A program made the position numbers and the translations under genes. A DNA stretch of 64,000 nt from Podarcis raffonei (taxonomy: Eukaryota; Chordata; Lepidosauria; Squamata; Lacertidae), in NCBI RefSeq assembly GCF_027172205.1, contig NC_070607.1, forward strand, positions 69,316,831 to 69,380,830, read 5' to 3'. Position 1 is the first letter of the stretch; each line of letters starts with the position of its first letter. The notes below the pieces were generated by a model, which had not been told where the DNA came from, made no database searches, and saw only the letters and a list, made by a program, of their open reading frames with translations. This document shows, one piece after another, positions 18,574 through 33,500 of this stretch.

Positions 18574-21500
18574 GTGGGAACCAGCCTGTCGTGCGGAGGG
18601 AGGGAGGGTGGGTCGGTCGGTGAATAGACGTCTCCCCGCGACCTGCCCTCCAGTGGCCTCAGCGCGCCGGGCTGCGTGAGGGTTTTAATTCGCCTCAAGG
18701 GACGACGCGGCTGAGTCCCACCTGGGCTGTGGGCCACTATGAAGGGCTTTTAGGGAGCTTTCAGTAGCTTCAGGCCGGGCTCCGGACTTCGTGGGTCCCC
18801 TGGCAGGCTGCCCTCCCACCGACCCCCGCTGTTGCTTGCTCTCTCCCGCCCCACCGGCGCCGACCCCTCTCTTGCATCTGCCGGCTTCACTCCTCCATTC
18901 ACTCCTGACCGAGCTGTTTGCTTACTCTGGGTAACGGAGGAGCAGCCGCCAGCCGCCTCCTCCACGCGAACTTGCCTGACAGCAGGCGACGGCCTTTTAA
19001 ACGGGGGCCTCCCACAAGAGCCAGGAATTAAGTCGAGGTCTTCAGTAAACAAGTACCAGTGAGGAACCAAAGTTTCAAAACTTTTCTTTCTCCACTGCTT
19101 ACATCCATTTGTGTTGTCCCCGTCACCAAAATGGATTCATTACTATGCAGCTCAGCTTTCACTTAAAAGTGCATTATTAAGGATTCTTAAGCTGTATTTA
19201 AATAATCATAGCCTTCTAAGGAGCTTTGTAGGTTCTGATGAGTTGTGCCCTGGACACTTTTGCCTCCCATACCTCGTGGGCAAGGACTCGGGATGTGTCC
19301 TTTTAAGATGGACTACGGACATGGAGAACGCCACCTGCTCTTGGGCCCCGAGTTGCTACCAGGCAACCAGTTTGTTTAGCATTCGTGCTGATTGCTTTGC
19401 ACAAAGTTTGCAGAGAGGGGATGGGATGTTGACTGTTTACTGAGCATTCATGCTTATTTATTTGCTGAGAGATTTCTCGAAAATTTCCCGTCCCCCAAGT
19501 TGATTCCAGTACTTAACCACTCAGTCAAAATGTGCGTTACGCACAGGATTGAAAGCTTTGGAGTTCAGTGTTGAGCTCAAATATTTAATATTGCACATGT
19601 AAGAGATTAAAGACTGAGTCAGGTTTCTAGGATTTTGGTAGTTTTTTGCAAGTTGAAAGCAAAGTGTTGTCTCCTTGCTGATAGACATTTGACAATGGCA
19701 GAAGATAGCTAACCTGGCTGGCCTGAAAACTTGGTTAGATAAAAAGTTGTGCCATATTTCTTCTCCTTCAGTGACACATTTCCATGTTTTCATTTCTAAT
19801 GCTAAAAATTTAAGCAGGAGCTGAAAATAACTTCTCAGCACACGTTCTATGACAGATAATGCTGTTGCTTAGTAACTTTGCAGACATTTGACTTGCATCC
19901 AAGACAGTGACTTTAAAACTTGGTGTCTTTTTCAGGGAACATTTCATCTGCTCTGTGTTTAGCAGAGAATTCTGCATGTGTTCAGAATCTAGTTAGAAAA
20001 CTTTTATAATTGTCCAGTCATGTGGGATGTTGGTGAATTTCAGTGGACCTCAGAACACAACATACCTCAAGAAAAGATTGGTGGCAGTGGACAAGCTGTC
20101 TTTCATAAAAGCTTTTCATAGAACTTTCTCTGTGAGCAATCCCAGAGTACCCTGGAACACAGTTTGAAAATGATTGAATATGGGCTTGTCAGAGTTTGCT
20201 TGAGAGTTAATGCAAATTCAGAATAGCTATCCAACTCATAGTGCTTGTTTTGATTAGAATTTGACGTTATTTATTCTATTATATCTTCTAATAAGTACAT
20301 CAAGCAGAGTTGGTACCAAGTTATTCTTTAAGAGAAGTTTAGTAGTTAGTTTAGTTTAAAAGAATCAAAAACCAGAGTATAAACTGAGGATTGTTCTCTT
20401 AAAGGCCATTGTTTATTTATCTTTGCAGGGGGAAACAGTACATTGGTTGGCCTGTGCGCTCTATGTTGCTTGCCGTAAGAGTATTATCCCCACTGTAGGA
20501 AGTGGCCTGAGGGAAGGAAACTGTGTCTCACTCACCAGGATACTACGCTCAGCAAAACTAAGGTATTACTTTTTTGAAAATAAATGGGTGTGTGCCCATA
20601 CCGCTTTTAGCTTTTTTCAGTCTGAAGACATTAAGTAATTTGGTGTGCTTATGATTTTATGCTCCATAAGTTCATAATTTACTATTTTTTAAAAAATGGG
20701 TCTGTGCATATAGCGGTAACCTTAGACATGAAATACTTAAACTGGAAATTTATTTTCAAATTGCACAGTTGCCTACTTTGAGGTTTCAGAAGATTTTTGC
20801 AGATTGAGTGTAGTTAGGCAAACTCCTTTAGTGTAAGAAACTACCGGTAAATAGCATAGCATATGTCAAAGGATAATTCTAACACTAGTTCAAACATATA
20901 TGCATACTTGTTGATTGCAGTGCTAATGTAGTTTCTTCATATACCTTCAGACCTGGACTTTGCAGTGAAGTCAGTTCATGCATTCAACTGTGAGCCATGT
21001 AAACATTTTGTAATCAAGTGATTTTCTTGCTTGTGTAAATGGGTCTTCTTCAACAACACAAGAACTGTAAAGTACATACCTTGTATACTGATATGAACTA
21101 TAGTAAAGACTACAATCCAATGTCATTCTTTTTTAAGTTTAATTCAGTTTTTTAGTAAAATGAAAAAGTGGATGGACATGTCAAATATGCCTCAGGAGTT
21201 TCGGGAGCGAGTGGAGAGACTGGAGAGAAACTTTGAAGTGTCGGCAGTGATTTTCAAGAAGTTTAAGCCAATATTCCTGGTCATATTTAAAAATCCTGAT
21301 GAGGAACAACCAAAGCTACAAAGAAGCAGGAAACACAGGTACTACTGAAATGCTGGGGTATTTTGGATTATATATTGTGTAAAATAATAATAATGAAGCT
21401 AATTGTAATCCAGCTGTTGCCAGTTTGGTACCCTCTAGATGTTTTGGACTATAACTTCCATCATCTGCAGCCAGTACCAGGTTGGTGAAGGCTGATGTAA

Positions 21501-24500
21501 TGTTATACAATTCCTGTGGTGCCCAACTTGAGATAGGCACAAGAAGCATTCTGCAAAATAGTGTAGTTTGGACTACAAAAGAACTAGGTAGTCAGTGGGA
21601 TGGTGATAGTGGTGGAAGGGTTCTTGAACATGACAAATGGAAGTATGGCTAATGGAGGAATCCATTGTACTACTCAAGTTTAAAATTGCGACTGCAGTTT
21701 ATGGTAGTTGCTAATTAGATTCAAGTTAACGCTCTAGCTGCATATCTTCAAAGAACAGTTTTTGGAAGAACAGTTTTCTAGAACTTAACCTTGACTTTTA
21801 TTTCTGTAGACGGGTGCCCTGCAATGTTAAAGACCTATTCAACTTTTGTTGGACGTTATTTGTTTACACAAAAGGTAAGTCATGATTTAACTTGATTCCA
21901 TATATTCAATTGAAGGGTTATATGATCTTAATTGTGTTTATGTGGTTTGTTCCAAAGGGAATTTTAATATGATTGGAGGTGATTTAGTGAACTCATACCA
22001 TTTGCTTCTGTGCTGTTTGGATCTGGTTTTTGCAAATGCACTTCTGTGTCCACATAAGAGAGATCTATTGAATTCATCTTTTAAAGGTATGATGATTGCC
22101 CCCAATGCATTTTTTTTTGTACAAGTCTTGAAATTAGTTTCTAATTCATCACAGACACTTACTTTTTTCCTTTTGGTTAAGGTTTGCCAGAAGACTTCCA
22201 TACAGCTGATGTCAGGACTTCTGAAGGGCCTCCATGCATTATTGCCACACTATGTGAATTACATGATGGTCTTTTGGTAGAAGCCAAGACCATAAAGGAA
22301 CACTACTTTAAACCATATATCTCGAAGCTCTGTGATAGAGAGGTATACGCTCAAAAGTCATTGTTAATTATTGAGTAGGTTATAAAGGACTGATGATTGG
22401 CAAAAGTGTTCTATTGGTAATTTTTTGTTTATTTTTAATCAAAACTTCAAGCCTGCTTTAAACACATATTTATCTTTGTCTGATATAAATAGGGGAGAAC
22501 ATTTCTGGGTGGTCTTTCTTTGGTTCCGACTAAATAATGCTTAAGTGTCAGAGCCACTTGAACTGATGTTACACAGCTGTGCTGTCAGACTGGCTTGCTT
22601 GTTCTTGTTTTATTTATTTGAACTGCTTTTCTGATTTTTTGTTTTTTTCATTTAGATTTTAAAAGGAGATTGTCTTTTGGATTGTAGTAACTTTGCAGAC
22701 AACAAGTAAGTTCCACATTCAAAAATTACCTGAATACTTTTATTTCATTATGTGAATCTGGTGATAGAACATTTTGGAAATGGCTCTTCTGCCATCTGAT
22801 GGTATTACTAATGATGAATTGCAAGCTATGGCAGTAAATGCACACTGGATTTTAAAATACTGTGCATTCCTATTCTGGAGTATTTCTACACAAGATCCTG
22901 AAGGACGTTATCTTGTTTTCCTGTACAATCCAGGCATGCAGATTTAGGAAACTGCTTCATGTTGCAGTCTCCAGCTCTAGTAAATTAACTTGGTTTGGGG
23001 GCAAATCTTTGGTTTACTTTGAACAAGCAGAACCCTAATGCACACGGCCCAGTCCCTCCTCCTTCACTTTGCCTACTTGCAGCTGGGAGAAATAAATCAT
23101 GAGACTTGGACTAGTGTTACGTGAGAACCAGCATTTGTGGTATGTTTCTCTCCAAACAAACCATTAGTGGAAGCCAGGAACAAATGCGAAGCCAAATATG
23201 GTTTGTTTCTCCTAGCTTCAGGCAGGCTGCAGCAAAATGGGAGAAACTGAGTTATACGCATATGCTTGTTAACAGTAAACCAAGGGTTTGCCCCAGAATA
23301 GAGCTAATTTACTAGAGTCATGGTAAGCCACGGTTTGTTGCTTACTATGACATGCAAGCATAAGAAGCTGCCATTGGTATTTTCAGCTTAGTGTTGTCTA
23401 CACTGACTAGCAGTGGCTCTCCAAGGTTTCAGATAGGAATCTGTTCCAGCCCTACCTGGAGATGCCAAGGATTAAATTTATGACCTTCTGCCTGCAGAGC
23501 AGGTGCTAGATCAATGAGCTATGGCCCTTCCCTTGACCGTTGAGTCAGGAGCTGAACTTCATTAGTGGATTTCTTGTTTAAAGCAAAAACTTGTTTTATA
23601 GGCTCTGCTATTTAAAATTCTATAGGAAAGTGATAAACAATTTGCAATGTCCAAGCACATTTGTTTGTGTCCTGTTGGTGCTACCAGATTTGAATCAAAT
23701 AGAAAGAACTTGATCGTATAGTGTGGCAGTGCCTAAACAGGCACCTTCACTATACAGTTGTACCTCGGCTCCCAAATGCCTTGGGAGTCTAATGTTCTGG
23801 CTCCCAAACAATTGAAAACTGGAAGTGAGTGTTCCAGTTTTTGAATGTTCTTTCGGAAGCCGAACAACCAACGGAGCTTCCATGCCTTTCGATTGGCTGC
23901 AGGAGCTTGCAGCCAATCAGAAGCCACGCTTTGGTTTTCGAATGTTTCAGAAGTCGAACGGACTTCTGGAACGGATTCTGTTCGACTTCCGAGGTACGAC
24001 TGTACTCTTTTCAGCACCTGCTAAAAACATTCTTGTTTAGAGAAGCGGGTGGCACTGTGGGTTAAACCACAGAGCCTAGGGCTTGCTGAACAGAAGGTCA
24101 GCGGTTCGCATCCCCATGACAGGGTGAGCTCCCGTTGCTCAGTCCCTGCTCCTGCCAACCTAGCAGTTCGAAAGCACCTCAAAATGCAAGTAGATAATAG
24201 GTACTGCTCCGGCGGCAAGGTAAACGGTGTTTCCGTGCGCTGCTCTGGTTTGCCAGAAGCGGCTTAGTCATGCTGGCCACATGACCCGGAAGCTGTACAC
24301 CAGCTCTCTTGGCCAATAAAGCGAGATGAGTGCCGCAACCCCAGAGTCGTCCGCGACTGGACCCAATGGTCAGGGGTCCCTTTACCTTTACCCAGATGCT
24401 TAGAAAGTTTAGTACTTTTTTTTTTGTATGCTTTAAAGTACTACTGTATTTTTTTTCTTGATTTACTGTTTTACTTTTGGTAAACCGCTTTGAGTTTTTT

Positions 24501-27500
24501 TTTTTAAATCAAGTGGTATATAAATTTTATGAAAATAATGATGTAAAACATTTTAAAAGGCTTTTTCAGACCCCCTAATTGCTAGTGCTTCCTATTTCCA
24601 TTCTATCCCAACAGTTGGCTTAAAAAAAAATCAACTTGTAGAAACTAGAAAACCATAGGTAGAAGAGCAGGGGAGCACTGAGAGCATGTGTGTATAGCAA
24701 TGGGTAAAATATAAAATCTTACCAGTTTGGTTTCTTTTAACATTAATTCATAATAGTGTATATTGTCTTCCAGCAAAGCATTGAATAAAGAATATGAAGA
24801 ATATGTTCTGACAGAAGGAGACTTTGATGAGAGAGTTTTCTTGGGAGAAGATGCAGAAGAAGAAATTGGAACTCCTCGGAAGTTTTCTACTGATGTGCCA
24901 TCTGGCAAGGTGATGACAAGAGCTCATGTAGAGTGTTACCTTCAACAGCATTTTGAGAAGGTAATGTTAGTTGTCTTACAGAAGTGGGCTTGCTTTCGTA
25001 GTCTCCAGCAAGAAAAGTGGATGAGGTATTTTAAGTCAACATGTCTTGAACTCTGTACATAAAAAGCAATAGTAAGTTATTTACGTACATTCATATGTCT
25101 CTAGAGAAAGAGAGAGCATTCCAAACATGTGGTGCCACCACTGAGAGAGCACTTTTCTTAGTATCCATGTGCCTAACAGCGCTCATCTACAAGCCAAAAA
25201 GCAGGACCTCTGTAATTTATCTTAATGCTTAGGCAGGCTCATATGTATGAAAGAATTATACAGTGTACCTGATCCAAACTCTATTCTTAAAAACACATTT
25301 TAAAACGTGATTTGTCCACATATCTATTGAGAAATAAATACCAACACTTTTCAGAAGGACAGGGGAATTAATTGGTTTTCCTGACTACGCTGCTTGCAGA
25401 AAGTAAACAGGTGTTAGAAAATAGGGAGAAATGGTTTCATCTTTACAAACTTTTAAAAAATTAAGACGCGATTAATGCAATATCTAAATAACTTTTTGGC
25501 AGATTGGGGGTGAACACCAATACAGTGGCCTTGTTCATACAGTACAGTAAGCCAAACAAGGGTGTACCACTGGTGGGGAACTGAATCTGACCACTGGACC
25601 TGATCCTCTGTTGCACCACTCTAAGTGAGCCATTTTGATAGGAGAGTGGGGTCAGCCCACCTGTCAGTGGATCCAACCCACAGTCTAAAAAGAAGAAGTA
25701 GTGTAACATACAGTTCAATTCTGAACGGTCAGTAGTTTCTGGGATTGTTATTTTGGGTATGTTTTTGTTGTGTCATGTTCTGCAGCTGTGATCTAAAGTT
25801 TGATGGTATTTGTGAAGTTAACCATGGGCCAAAACAATTGAAAGATGTTTCTCTTTGACTTGGTAGAAAAGATCCTTCACACCCTCAACTCCATTGACTG
25901 GCAGGAGATACCTTAGAGAGAAGGAACAAGTAATTACTCCTGTTGCTTCCGCAACACAGAGTGTAAGCCGGTTACAAAGCATTGTAGCAGGGCTAAAAAA
26001 TGCACCTAGTGAACAGCTTATAGCTATTTTTGAGTAAGTGGATACTCCTTTTCTTTCTATCAGATCTGTAGGTCTTCCCCCATTCTGGTTTTTATCAAAT
26101 GATCTAATCATAATCTGGGGACTGAATCCAAAGAAACATATTGTCTTTCCTGGATTACAACTACAATATTACATGGCAAAACACTTCTTGAAATTTAAGG
26201 AACTGTCAAAAAAACTGCTAGCAATATGGCATGCGGATTGCTATGTAAGAAGGGGGGGGGGGAATAAAACTATAGAAGCTCTTTGAATCATGACTGGGAA
26301 ACATAATGATTTGCAGTTAGTAATTCATTAAGTTGCTTCTTTCTGTTTGGTTCCTTGAAGTTGTGTGAACTGATTTGAAATACAGTAAGTGTATAAGTAA
26401 TGCAGGGACACGGGTGGCACTGTGGTCTAAACCACAGAGCCTAGGGCTTGCTGATCAGAAGGTTGGCTGTTCGAATCCCCGCGACAGGATGAGCTCCCAT
26501 TGTTTGGTCCCAGCTCCTGCCCACCTGGCACTTTGAAAGCACTTCAAAAGTCCAAGTAGATAAATAGGTACTGCTCTAGTGGGAGGGTAAACAGCGCTTC
26601 CGTGAACTGCTCTGGTTCACCAGAAGTGGCTTAGTCATGCTGTCCACATAACCTGGAAGCTGTCTGCGGACAAATGCCGGCTCTCTCGGCCTATAGAGCG
26701 AGATGAGCGCCACAACCCCAGAGTCGTCAGCGACTGGACTAACGGTCAGGGGTACCTTTACCTTTACTATAAGTAATGCAGTTAAAAATTAAAACTGATC
26801 ATACTCTGGTCTTATCCAGTAATCTTCCAGCTAGTCATGGCAGCAGTAGGTGTTCGTTCTATAGGAACTGAACTTTATGGCTTCCCAGCCTTGGGTATTC
26901 AGGGGTGGGGGTTAGTTAGGCTCAGTTCTCTTACAGCAAGAAGAAGTTAGATGGAAATGGAATTCCAGAACTACAGAGCTCCTCTGTTTTGGGAAGTGGT
27001 TTACTAGATTTAGGGCATTCTTTTTCCACTTATTTTCTGCCAAGGCAATGATCATTTGGGAAGTTAGTTATACTTCAAAGCGTTCAGTCACTCCTTGTTT
27101 AGAATAGACAATTGTTAAGTTGTTGTGGGGAATGGCTGAAGTAAGGCAATGTTGCACATCCAAATGGGGAATGGAATAAATAATTTTTAGCTAAATAAAT
27201 AAATAAACATCAAATCTATAAGTCTAATGCTTCACTTTCTGTAGACTAAGCCTTTCATAACAGTTTGGTTCACAAATAATGCTAAGATATTATCTGTTTG
27301 AACGCATGAGCCCAGGTGATTAACCATAGTTTGTTTTCTGACAGCAAGCCATTGATTGTTTTAAGTATGGTTTGATGTTATGTGTGAACCCAATAGCTTT
27401 GTTTAACCATGGTTTATTTGGGCATCCCACCCCTGACATTCATCAGGTTACAAGAGCAGCTGGAAAACTAATCTGGGGAACAAACCAATCTTTGAAGAAA

Positions 27501-30500
27501 CAAGTCATGCCTTTTTTGCATGTCTGTTAGACAACTCATGCTTTGTTGAGCAAACCATTGTTAAAATGTAACATTATGTGCAAATGCAGCCAATGTATTC
27601 TAGTTTAAAATGCAGTAAAGTGAAGGCATTAATTACAGAAGAATGTGGCAAGTGGAAGCCTTTCTATCAAAAGATAATTACATAACATTTCATATATTAT
27701 GTTAATTTATTGGTTTTATATTATAGGTCTTGTATACAAAATCCTGTGGAAACGATCATGAACAGAGTGAAAGAGATAGGGGAAGTTTTCTGTCAGAACT
27801 ATACACGGTCAACTGATGATCAGCCAGGATCTCACATAGGTAGGAATGGAAGTAACAATTACATATTAAATTTCATATGTTTCAAAGCCAAAGGTAACAA
27901 AAACACAACTTTCAGTTCTTTGTGTAAATGGCATGTTGGGAATACTTCATGTAGCTATTTTAATATACTGTACTAATGTCCATCTTTAGGGGAAGAGTGC
28001 TGTTCCTTAGGTAGCTATAAAGACTACCCACACAAAACAGTTATCAGCAGTCTTATGGGAACCCAAAGGTTTGCAGAAATATAGAAAACTCTTCAAATGC
28101 CCCCTCTCCCCACATTCCAGAGAGGCCTGAAATGACCAAGGAATGTTGGCTGGTTGCCTGGCTGTCAGTTAGGCGAGGGAATGGAAAGCTAGGAGGACAG
28201 GGAATAGGATAGAATGGCTGCGATTCTGAACAGGGAGCACTCCACACTGCAACATTTTGTTTCAGGTCCTACTTGTAGCTAGCATGAATTGTCTGTTGCA
28301 GGCTTCCTCAGACTTAGCCCTCCAGATGTTTTGAGACTAGAATTCCCATCATCCCTGACCACTGGTCCTGCTAGCTAGGGATCATGGGAGTTGTAGGCCA
28401 AAAACATCTGGAGGGCCGAGTTTGAGGAAGCCTGGTCTGTTGCATTACCGTGTCATCCCATGCATGCTCACTATAAAGTAAGCCCCCTACTGCATTACTC
28501 TTACTCGCAGCCTGAGCCATTTGATGTTTTCTTCATCAATATGAAGTCACAAACATTTGGGTCTTACTATAGAAGTTAAATACGATTAAACTGTAAAAAA
28601 AGTAAAAACTTTCTGTTTAAATTGTAGATTTTGCTGTTAACCGGTTAAAATTGGCAGAAATCCTTTATTATAAAATCTTGGAAACCATAATGGTACAAGA
28701 AATGCGGAGGCTACATGGCAAAGACATGTCTGTAAGTAAACCAACTCGTGGGTGGGGTGCAGTATGGAAAGCCTATTTTGGTGAGCAAAATCCAAGGATC
28801 AGAATTTTCAGGCTTTTTCTCTTATTCTGAAGATTGCATGAGGGGTTCAGTGATAGTTTGCATTCAGAAGTTCCTAGGTACAGTTCCCAGAATTTCAAGG
28901 TAAAAGTTGTTAGGACAGAGCTCTGCTTGGGACTTTGGAGAGCTCTCTAGTTAGAGTAGGCAATAATTAGCTAGGTGGACCAATGCAAGATCAAGAGTAT
29001 TGGACTAGTTGGGCTTTTCACCTGATCCAGCAGGGCTATTATGATCTTAATGAACTGGTTCTGTATAAGGTAACTTGAATGGGCTCAACCTTCCCTTGTA
29101 CTACTTCCCTTCTAATTAGTTCACTTATGTGCTGTTCAGATGATAGTACCTTCCAAACTGAGGCAGCCATCTCTCTTCCTCGGTCCTTCCCCAGAGACAA
29201 AACTGGTCTCACCTATGTTAGCTTTTTAGGGTGAAGATACTCTGTTAATCTATTTATTAGAAGCTTCATTTTGTATAAGTATTAGTTTATTATTACTGCA
29301 GCAGGATTTTATAAGACTGAATAATTCAGTGCTGTGTTTGGAACTTCAAAAACCCATGTCCCTATCACCTACAGAATCTGCTCTTAAAAATATAACCAAT
29401 GGTAATTCTGAAGAAATGTCTTGTTACCACCAGTAAAACTTGAAATGAATGTTTGCCTGTTATACTTCACCTAGCTTCTTACTATATGAAACATCTTTTT
29501 TGAAGTAGAATAATTGACAGAACTTCTAAAAAGAGAGAAATCAGAAGCAGAACAGGACTATTAGGCATAGAGCTGTGCTAATGTCCGCTGTGAACACTCT
29601 AGTGTTTGAGCACCTTCCATATAACTAAGTTTCAGCTCCTGACAAAACAGCTTATCTCAAGTTTGATTGGCAGGGTTTAAAAAGCATGCTGAATTACAAT
29701 TTCTTATATGACTGAGAGGTTAAACATTCTGCTTTTTCTTTCTAGGCCCTTTTAGAGCAAGATATTTTCCACCGTTCCTTGCTGGCATGTTGTTTGGAGA
29801 TAGTGCTGTTTGCATATAGTTCACCCCGAACTTTCCCCTGGATCATTGAAATTCTTAACCTCAGGCCATTCTATTTTTATAAGGTAAAACACAAGCAAAG
29901 CACTGACTTCATGTATTGTATACTGTATTAAGTTGTCAAAGTGCTGTTTCACAGACTATGCATGCTTGATAGGAACAGTAGTGGTCAGTCACAGTGCCTT
30001 GGCAGTGCAAGATTGTTGCATGCATATTTAACAGATTTAGATGTACACTTGAAGCCTCTTGATGCACACATAAAAATGTAATGTGTTAGTGGCCCAGGCA
30101 TTTAGTATTGGTCAAAGTTAGGTCTAACTTCTGTCTTATGAAACAAATATAGAACTTGTATGTTAGTGATGAAATTGTTTAGCTTCCATACTACTTTGTA
30201 AGGTGGAGATGCCATCCAATGATGGGTTGAAGGAAGAAGTTAGGAAGACTAGTAAAAGAAGGCCTAACTGAATTAAAGTTGGTTTGCAATTTGGCAAATC
30301 CTTCCTTCTGACTTCTTACAGAAATGACAGCTAGATAATAATGCCAGTCAGTTACTATCTTTTGATAGGTAAAAATTTTGTACGCTGATGAGTATTTGTG
30401 TTCTATGTAAAGTAATTTTCTTGGCTACTGTGTAATGTACTATGTGGAGCTACCTTTGAAGGTGGCTTGGAATGTACAACTAATCCAGAATGGGACTGCT

Positions 30501-33500
30501 AGATTGGTGACTGGGAGCAGCTGCTGAGACCATATAACACCAGTCCGAAAAGATCTACATTGGCTCCCAGCATGTTTCCGAGCACAATTCAGAGTATTGG
30601 TTCTGACCTTTAAAGCCCTAAATAGCCTCGTCCTTGTATACATGAAGGAACATCTTTACTCACATCATTCAGACAAGACACTGAGGTCCAGTTCTGAGGG
30701 CCTTCTGGTGTTTCCTTCACTGTAGAGAAGTGAAGGTACAGGGAACCGGGCAGAGGGCCTTCTTGGTGGTGACTCCCACCCTGTAGAATGCCTTTCTGTC
30801 AGATTTCAAAGAAATAAACAATTTCACGACTTTCTGAAGGCATCCTTGTATCAGGAAGTTTTTAATGTCTGAGGTCTCACTGTTAGTAATAATAATGATG
30901 ATATCCAAAATGTTTGGGGTTGTATTATAATTATTTATTAAATTTGTATACCACCCTATACCCGTAGATCTCAGGGCAGTTCATATATGAAATTCCAAAA
31001 TTAAAAACTGCTGGACTAAAAGAGTCTGAAAGCAATTTAGTTTTTATGGAAATTTTTGGTGTGGCTGAGAGAAATTTGAAAACTTTGGAGATGAGGTTGG
31101 CCAAAAATGCTGAAAGAACACAGGAGAACCTCCAAAATGCCAGATGAAAAGAGGTGTAGGGAAAATGCTTTGTATATACAATTCTTAATGTGAGGCAGTG
31201 AAAATGGTTAGTGAAGTAGATTTTTACTGTGTGTCTGTGACTAAAATACTCTTTTCATTCAAGGTGATTGAAATATTGATTCGATCTGAAGAAGGACTCT
31301 CTAGAGATATGGTAAAACATCTCAACAGCATTGAGGAACAGATTCTTGAAAGCCTAGCCTGGACAAAAGATTCGGCTCTGTGGGATGCCCTCCAAACATC
31401 GGAAAACAAGGTCCCTACCTGTGAAGAAGTATGTTGACAGGCAAATAATTAAAGTTGAACACATGGGAGTAATTTAAGTCATATCCCTCACCCCTTAAAT
31501 CAAGGAGGGAAATTTGTGGTGAACTCAGTTCCCCATTAAAGAAATATTTGTATAATAGACAGCAAAACAGTATTATTCCTACCTCTTCAAAATTGTCACA
31601 TTTTCCTTCCCAGGTAATATTTCCATGTAATTTTGAAACAGGGAATGGAGGAAGAGGACTAGGACATCTTCCCATGATGCCGGTATCTCCTATAGTGCAT
31701 CCTCGAGTAAAAGAGGTTCGGACAAATCTTGGGGAAAGTCTTAGACGGGGTAAGCTCATCATCTCTCTCCCCCTTTCCTCAACATCTTACTACTGTTTTC
31801 TGTCTGTAAAATAGCTTGTATTTAAAAGTGTCTCCTTGTCCAGGTAGTCAATTAGAATTGGTCATCTGGGTTTTAGTTAAAAGCTAGAAGAAAAGCATTT
31901 CAATGTTTTTCTTTCTGAAAACCTTTCCTTCCTTCAAAATTTTGAAAGTTATTTAACTGCCTCTATACGTATACAGTGGTACCTCTAGATATGAACGGAA
32001 TCCGTTCTGGAGCCAACTAGTGGAACGCAACTAGTGGCGGCGTGTCTGTGCACACGTGTGTCGCTTTTTGGCGCGTCTGCACATGCGCGTGACGTCATTT
32101 TGAGCGTCTGCGCATGCGCAAGCAGCGAAACCCAGAAGTAACGCGCTCCGTTACTTCCGGGTTGCCGAGGAGCGCAAATCGAACGCGCTCAACTCGAAGC
32201 ATATTTAACCCGAGGTATGACTCTATCTGGGTAGTACTGTCAGTCATAAAAGCCTCTAGAGGTTGCATTCATTGTTGGTAAACCTCTGAAAAGCACATGC
32301 CAATGGTAGGCTGCACCAAAGTGACCAGGCGCATAGAGAGGCAGGCATACATACCCCCACCCAACTAATCTGCACCAATCAGCAGAGGAATAAGTGGGAT
32401 TTCCTCCACAGTGCTGCAAATGGGGAGGAAGATGGACCCAGCTCTCTGTGTTTTTTGCTAAGGTGCCTCTCCTGCTTTTTGTGCACCATGATTGCTAGCA
32501 GGTCAGAATGCTCCAGAAACTGGAAGGAACTCCAGCCTGCTTGCAATAGTGACATGCAAGTGGGAGAAGAGGGGCTGCTCAAGGCTGATTGGTCATTTTA
32601 AGCAGACCTAACCAAGCTTACAGACCATAGGCTTACAAACACTGGCCTAGATAAGAAAGTGGAAAGTGTTGCCCTTCTTAAGGAGGAAAACAAGTTTTAC
32701 GTAAGTGACTCATTGAGAAGGGTTGCTTCTGCTTGAGGACAAGAACACACATTACTTCATGTTGGTAATATTACTTATGCAAAGATGTTTACTTCTAAAC
32801 AAGTTGTTTCTCAAAGAAAAGATCCGTCAAGGGGTGTTAAGAATCAGCAGCCTAAATGAATGTTAGTCTCTCACTCACACACTGTAAACCGTAGATTGCT
32901 GAGCTTCATTATTTTCCTTATTGATGTATGGCTTGTGACAAATGAAAAATTCCATTCAATGGTAAATGTGACCTTGTTGTTTAGACTCTGGGAAAGAATT
33001 TTTGTTCAAATAGGAACTTAAATCGATAGAGATTATTTAGAAATTGTGAAAATGTAGTATTGGTGCATGACTATACTGTGTTTCAAAATTTAATTACTGA
33101 AAAGATAAAGTTAACCTCTCTGTGATCAGTTGCATTTTGTTGTGACACATTGTCCCCTCTTTCATTTTAGATATGCAACCATTCTCTCCCATTTCTGTTC
33201 ATGATCGCTATAGTTCTCCTGTGGCAGGAAGTGCTAAGAGGAGACTTTTTGGAGATGAAAGCCCAAAAGAAAAACCTGCAGAAAAAAATCTGACTGAAGG
33301 GACTAGGTTGAAAATTGCCCCAGTGTCAAGCTTTGTTGATGAAAATGTGCCTGTTTCAACTGAGCAGACGGTTCTTGCAATGACGACAGCTACAGTAACA
33401 GGACAAAAAATTACATTGCATGGTAAGTTGAATATATATTGCAATTTATAATTTAGATTATAATGCTGGTAATCTTGGAGAAGAGTAATAAATGTGAAAC

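Larger units (their letters stand above)
18230..19020. other. CpG island over RBL1 exon 1
   Basis: About 0.8 kb of GC-rich sequence with frequent CG dinucleotides (for example GCGTCGCTCGCTGAG and CTCGCGGGACGG) spans the promoter, exon 1 and the start of intron 1. The surrounding DNA is A/T-rich. This is the expected picture for a constitutive cell-cycle gene. Confidence 0.7.

Noticed and set aside
23100-23350. Repeated AAACCA/TGGTTT words, also near 27310-27600
   Set aside because: They suggest an old inverted-repeat family but no ends, duplication or length could be fixed, so no feature is claimed.
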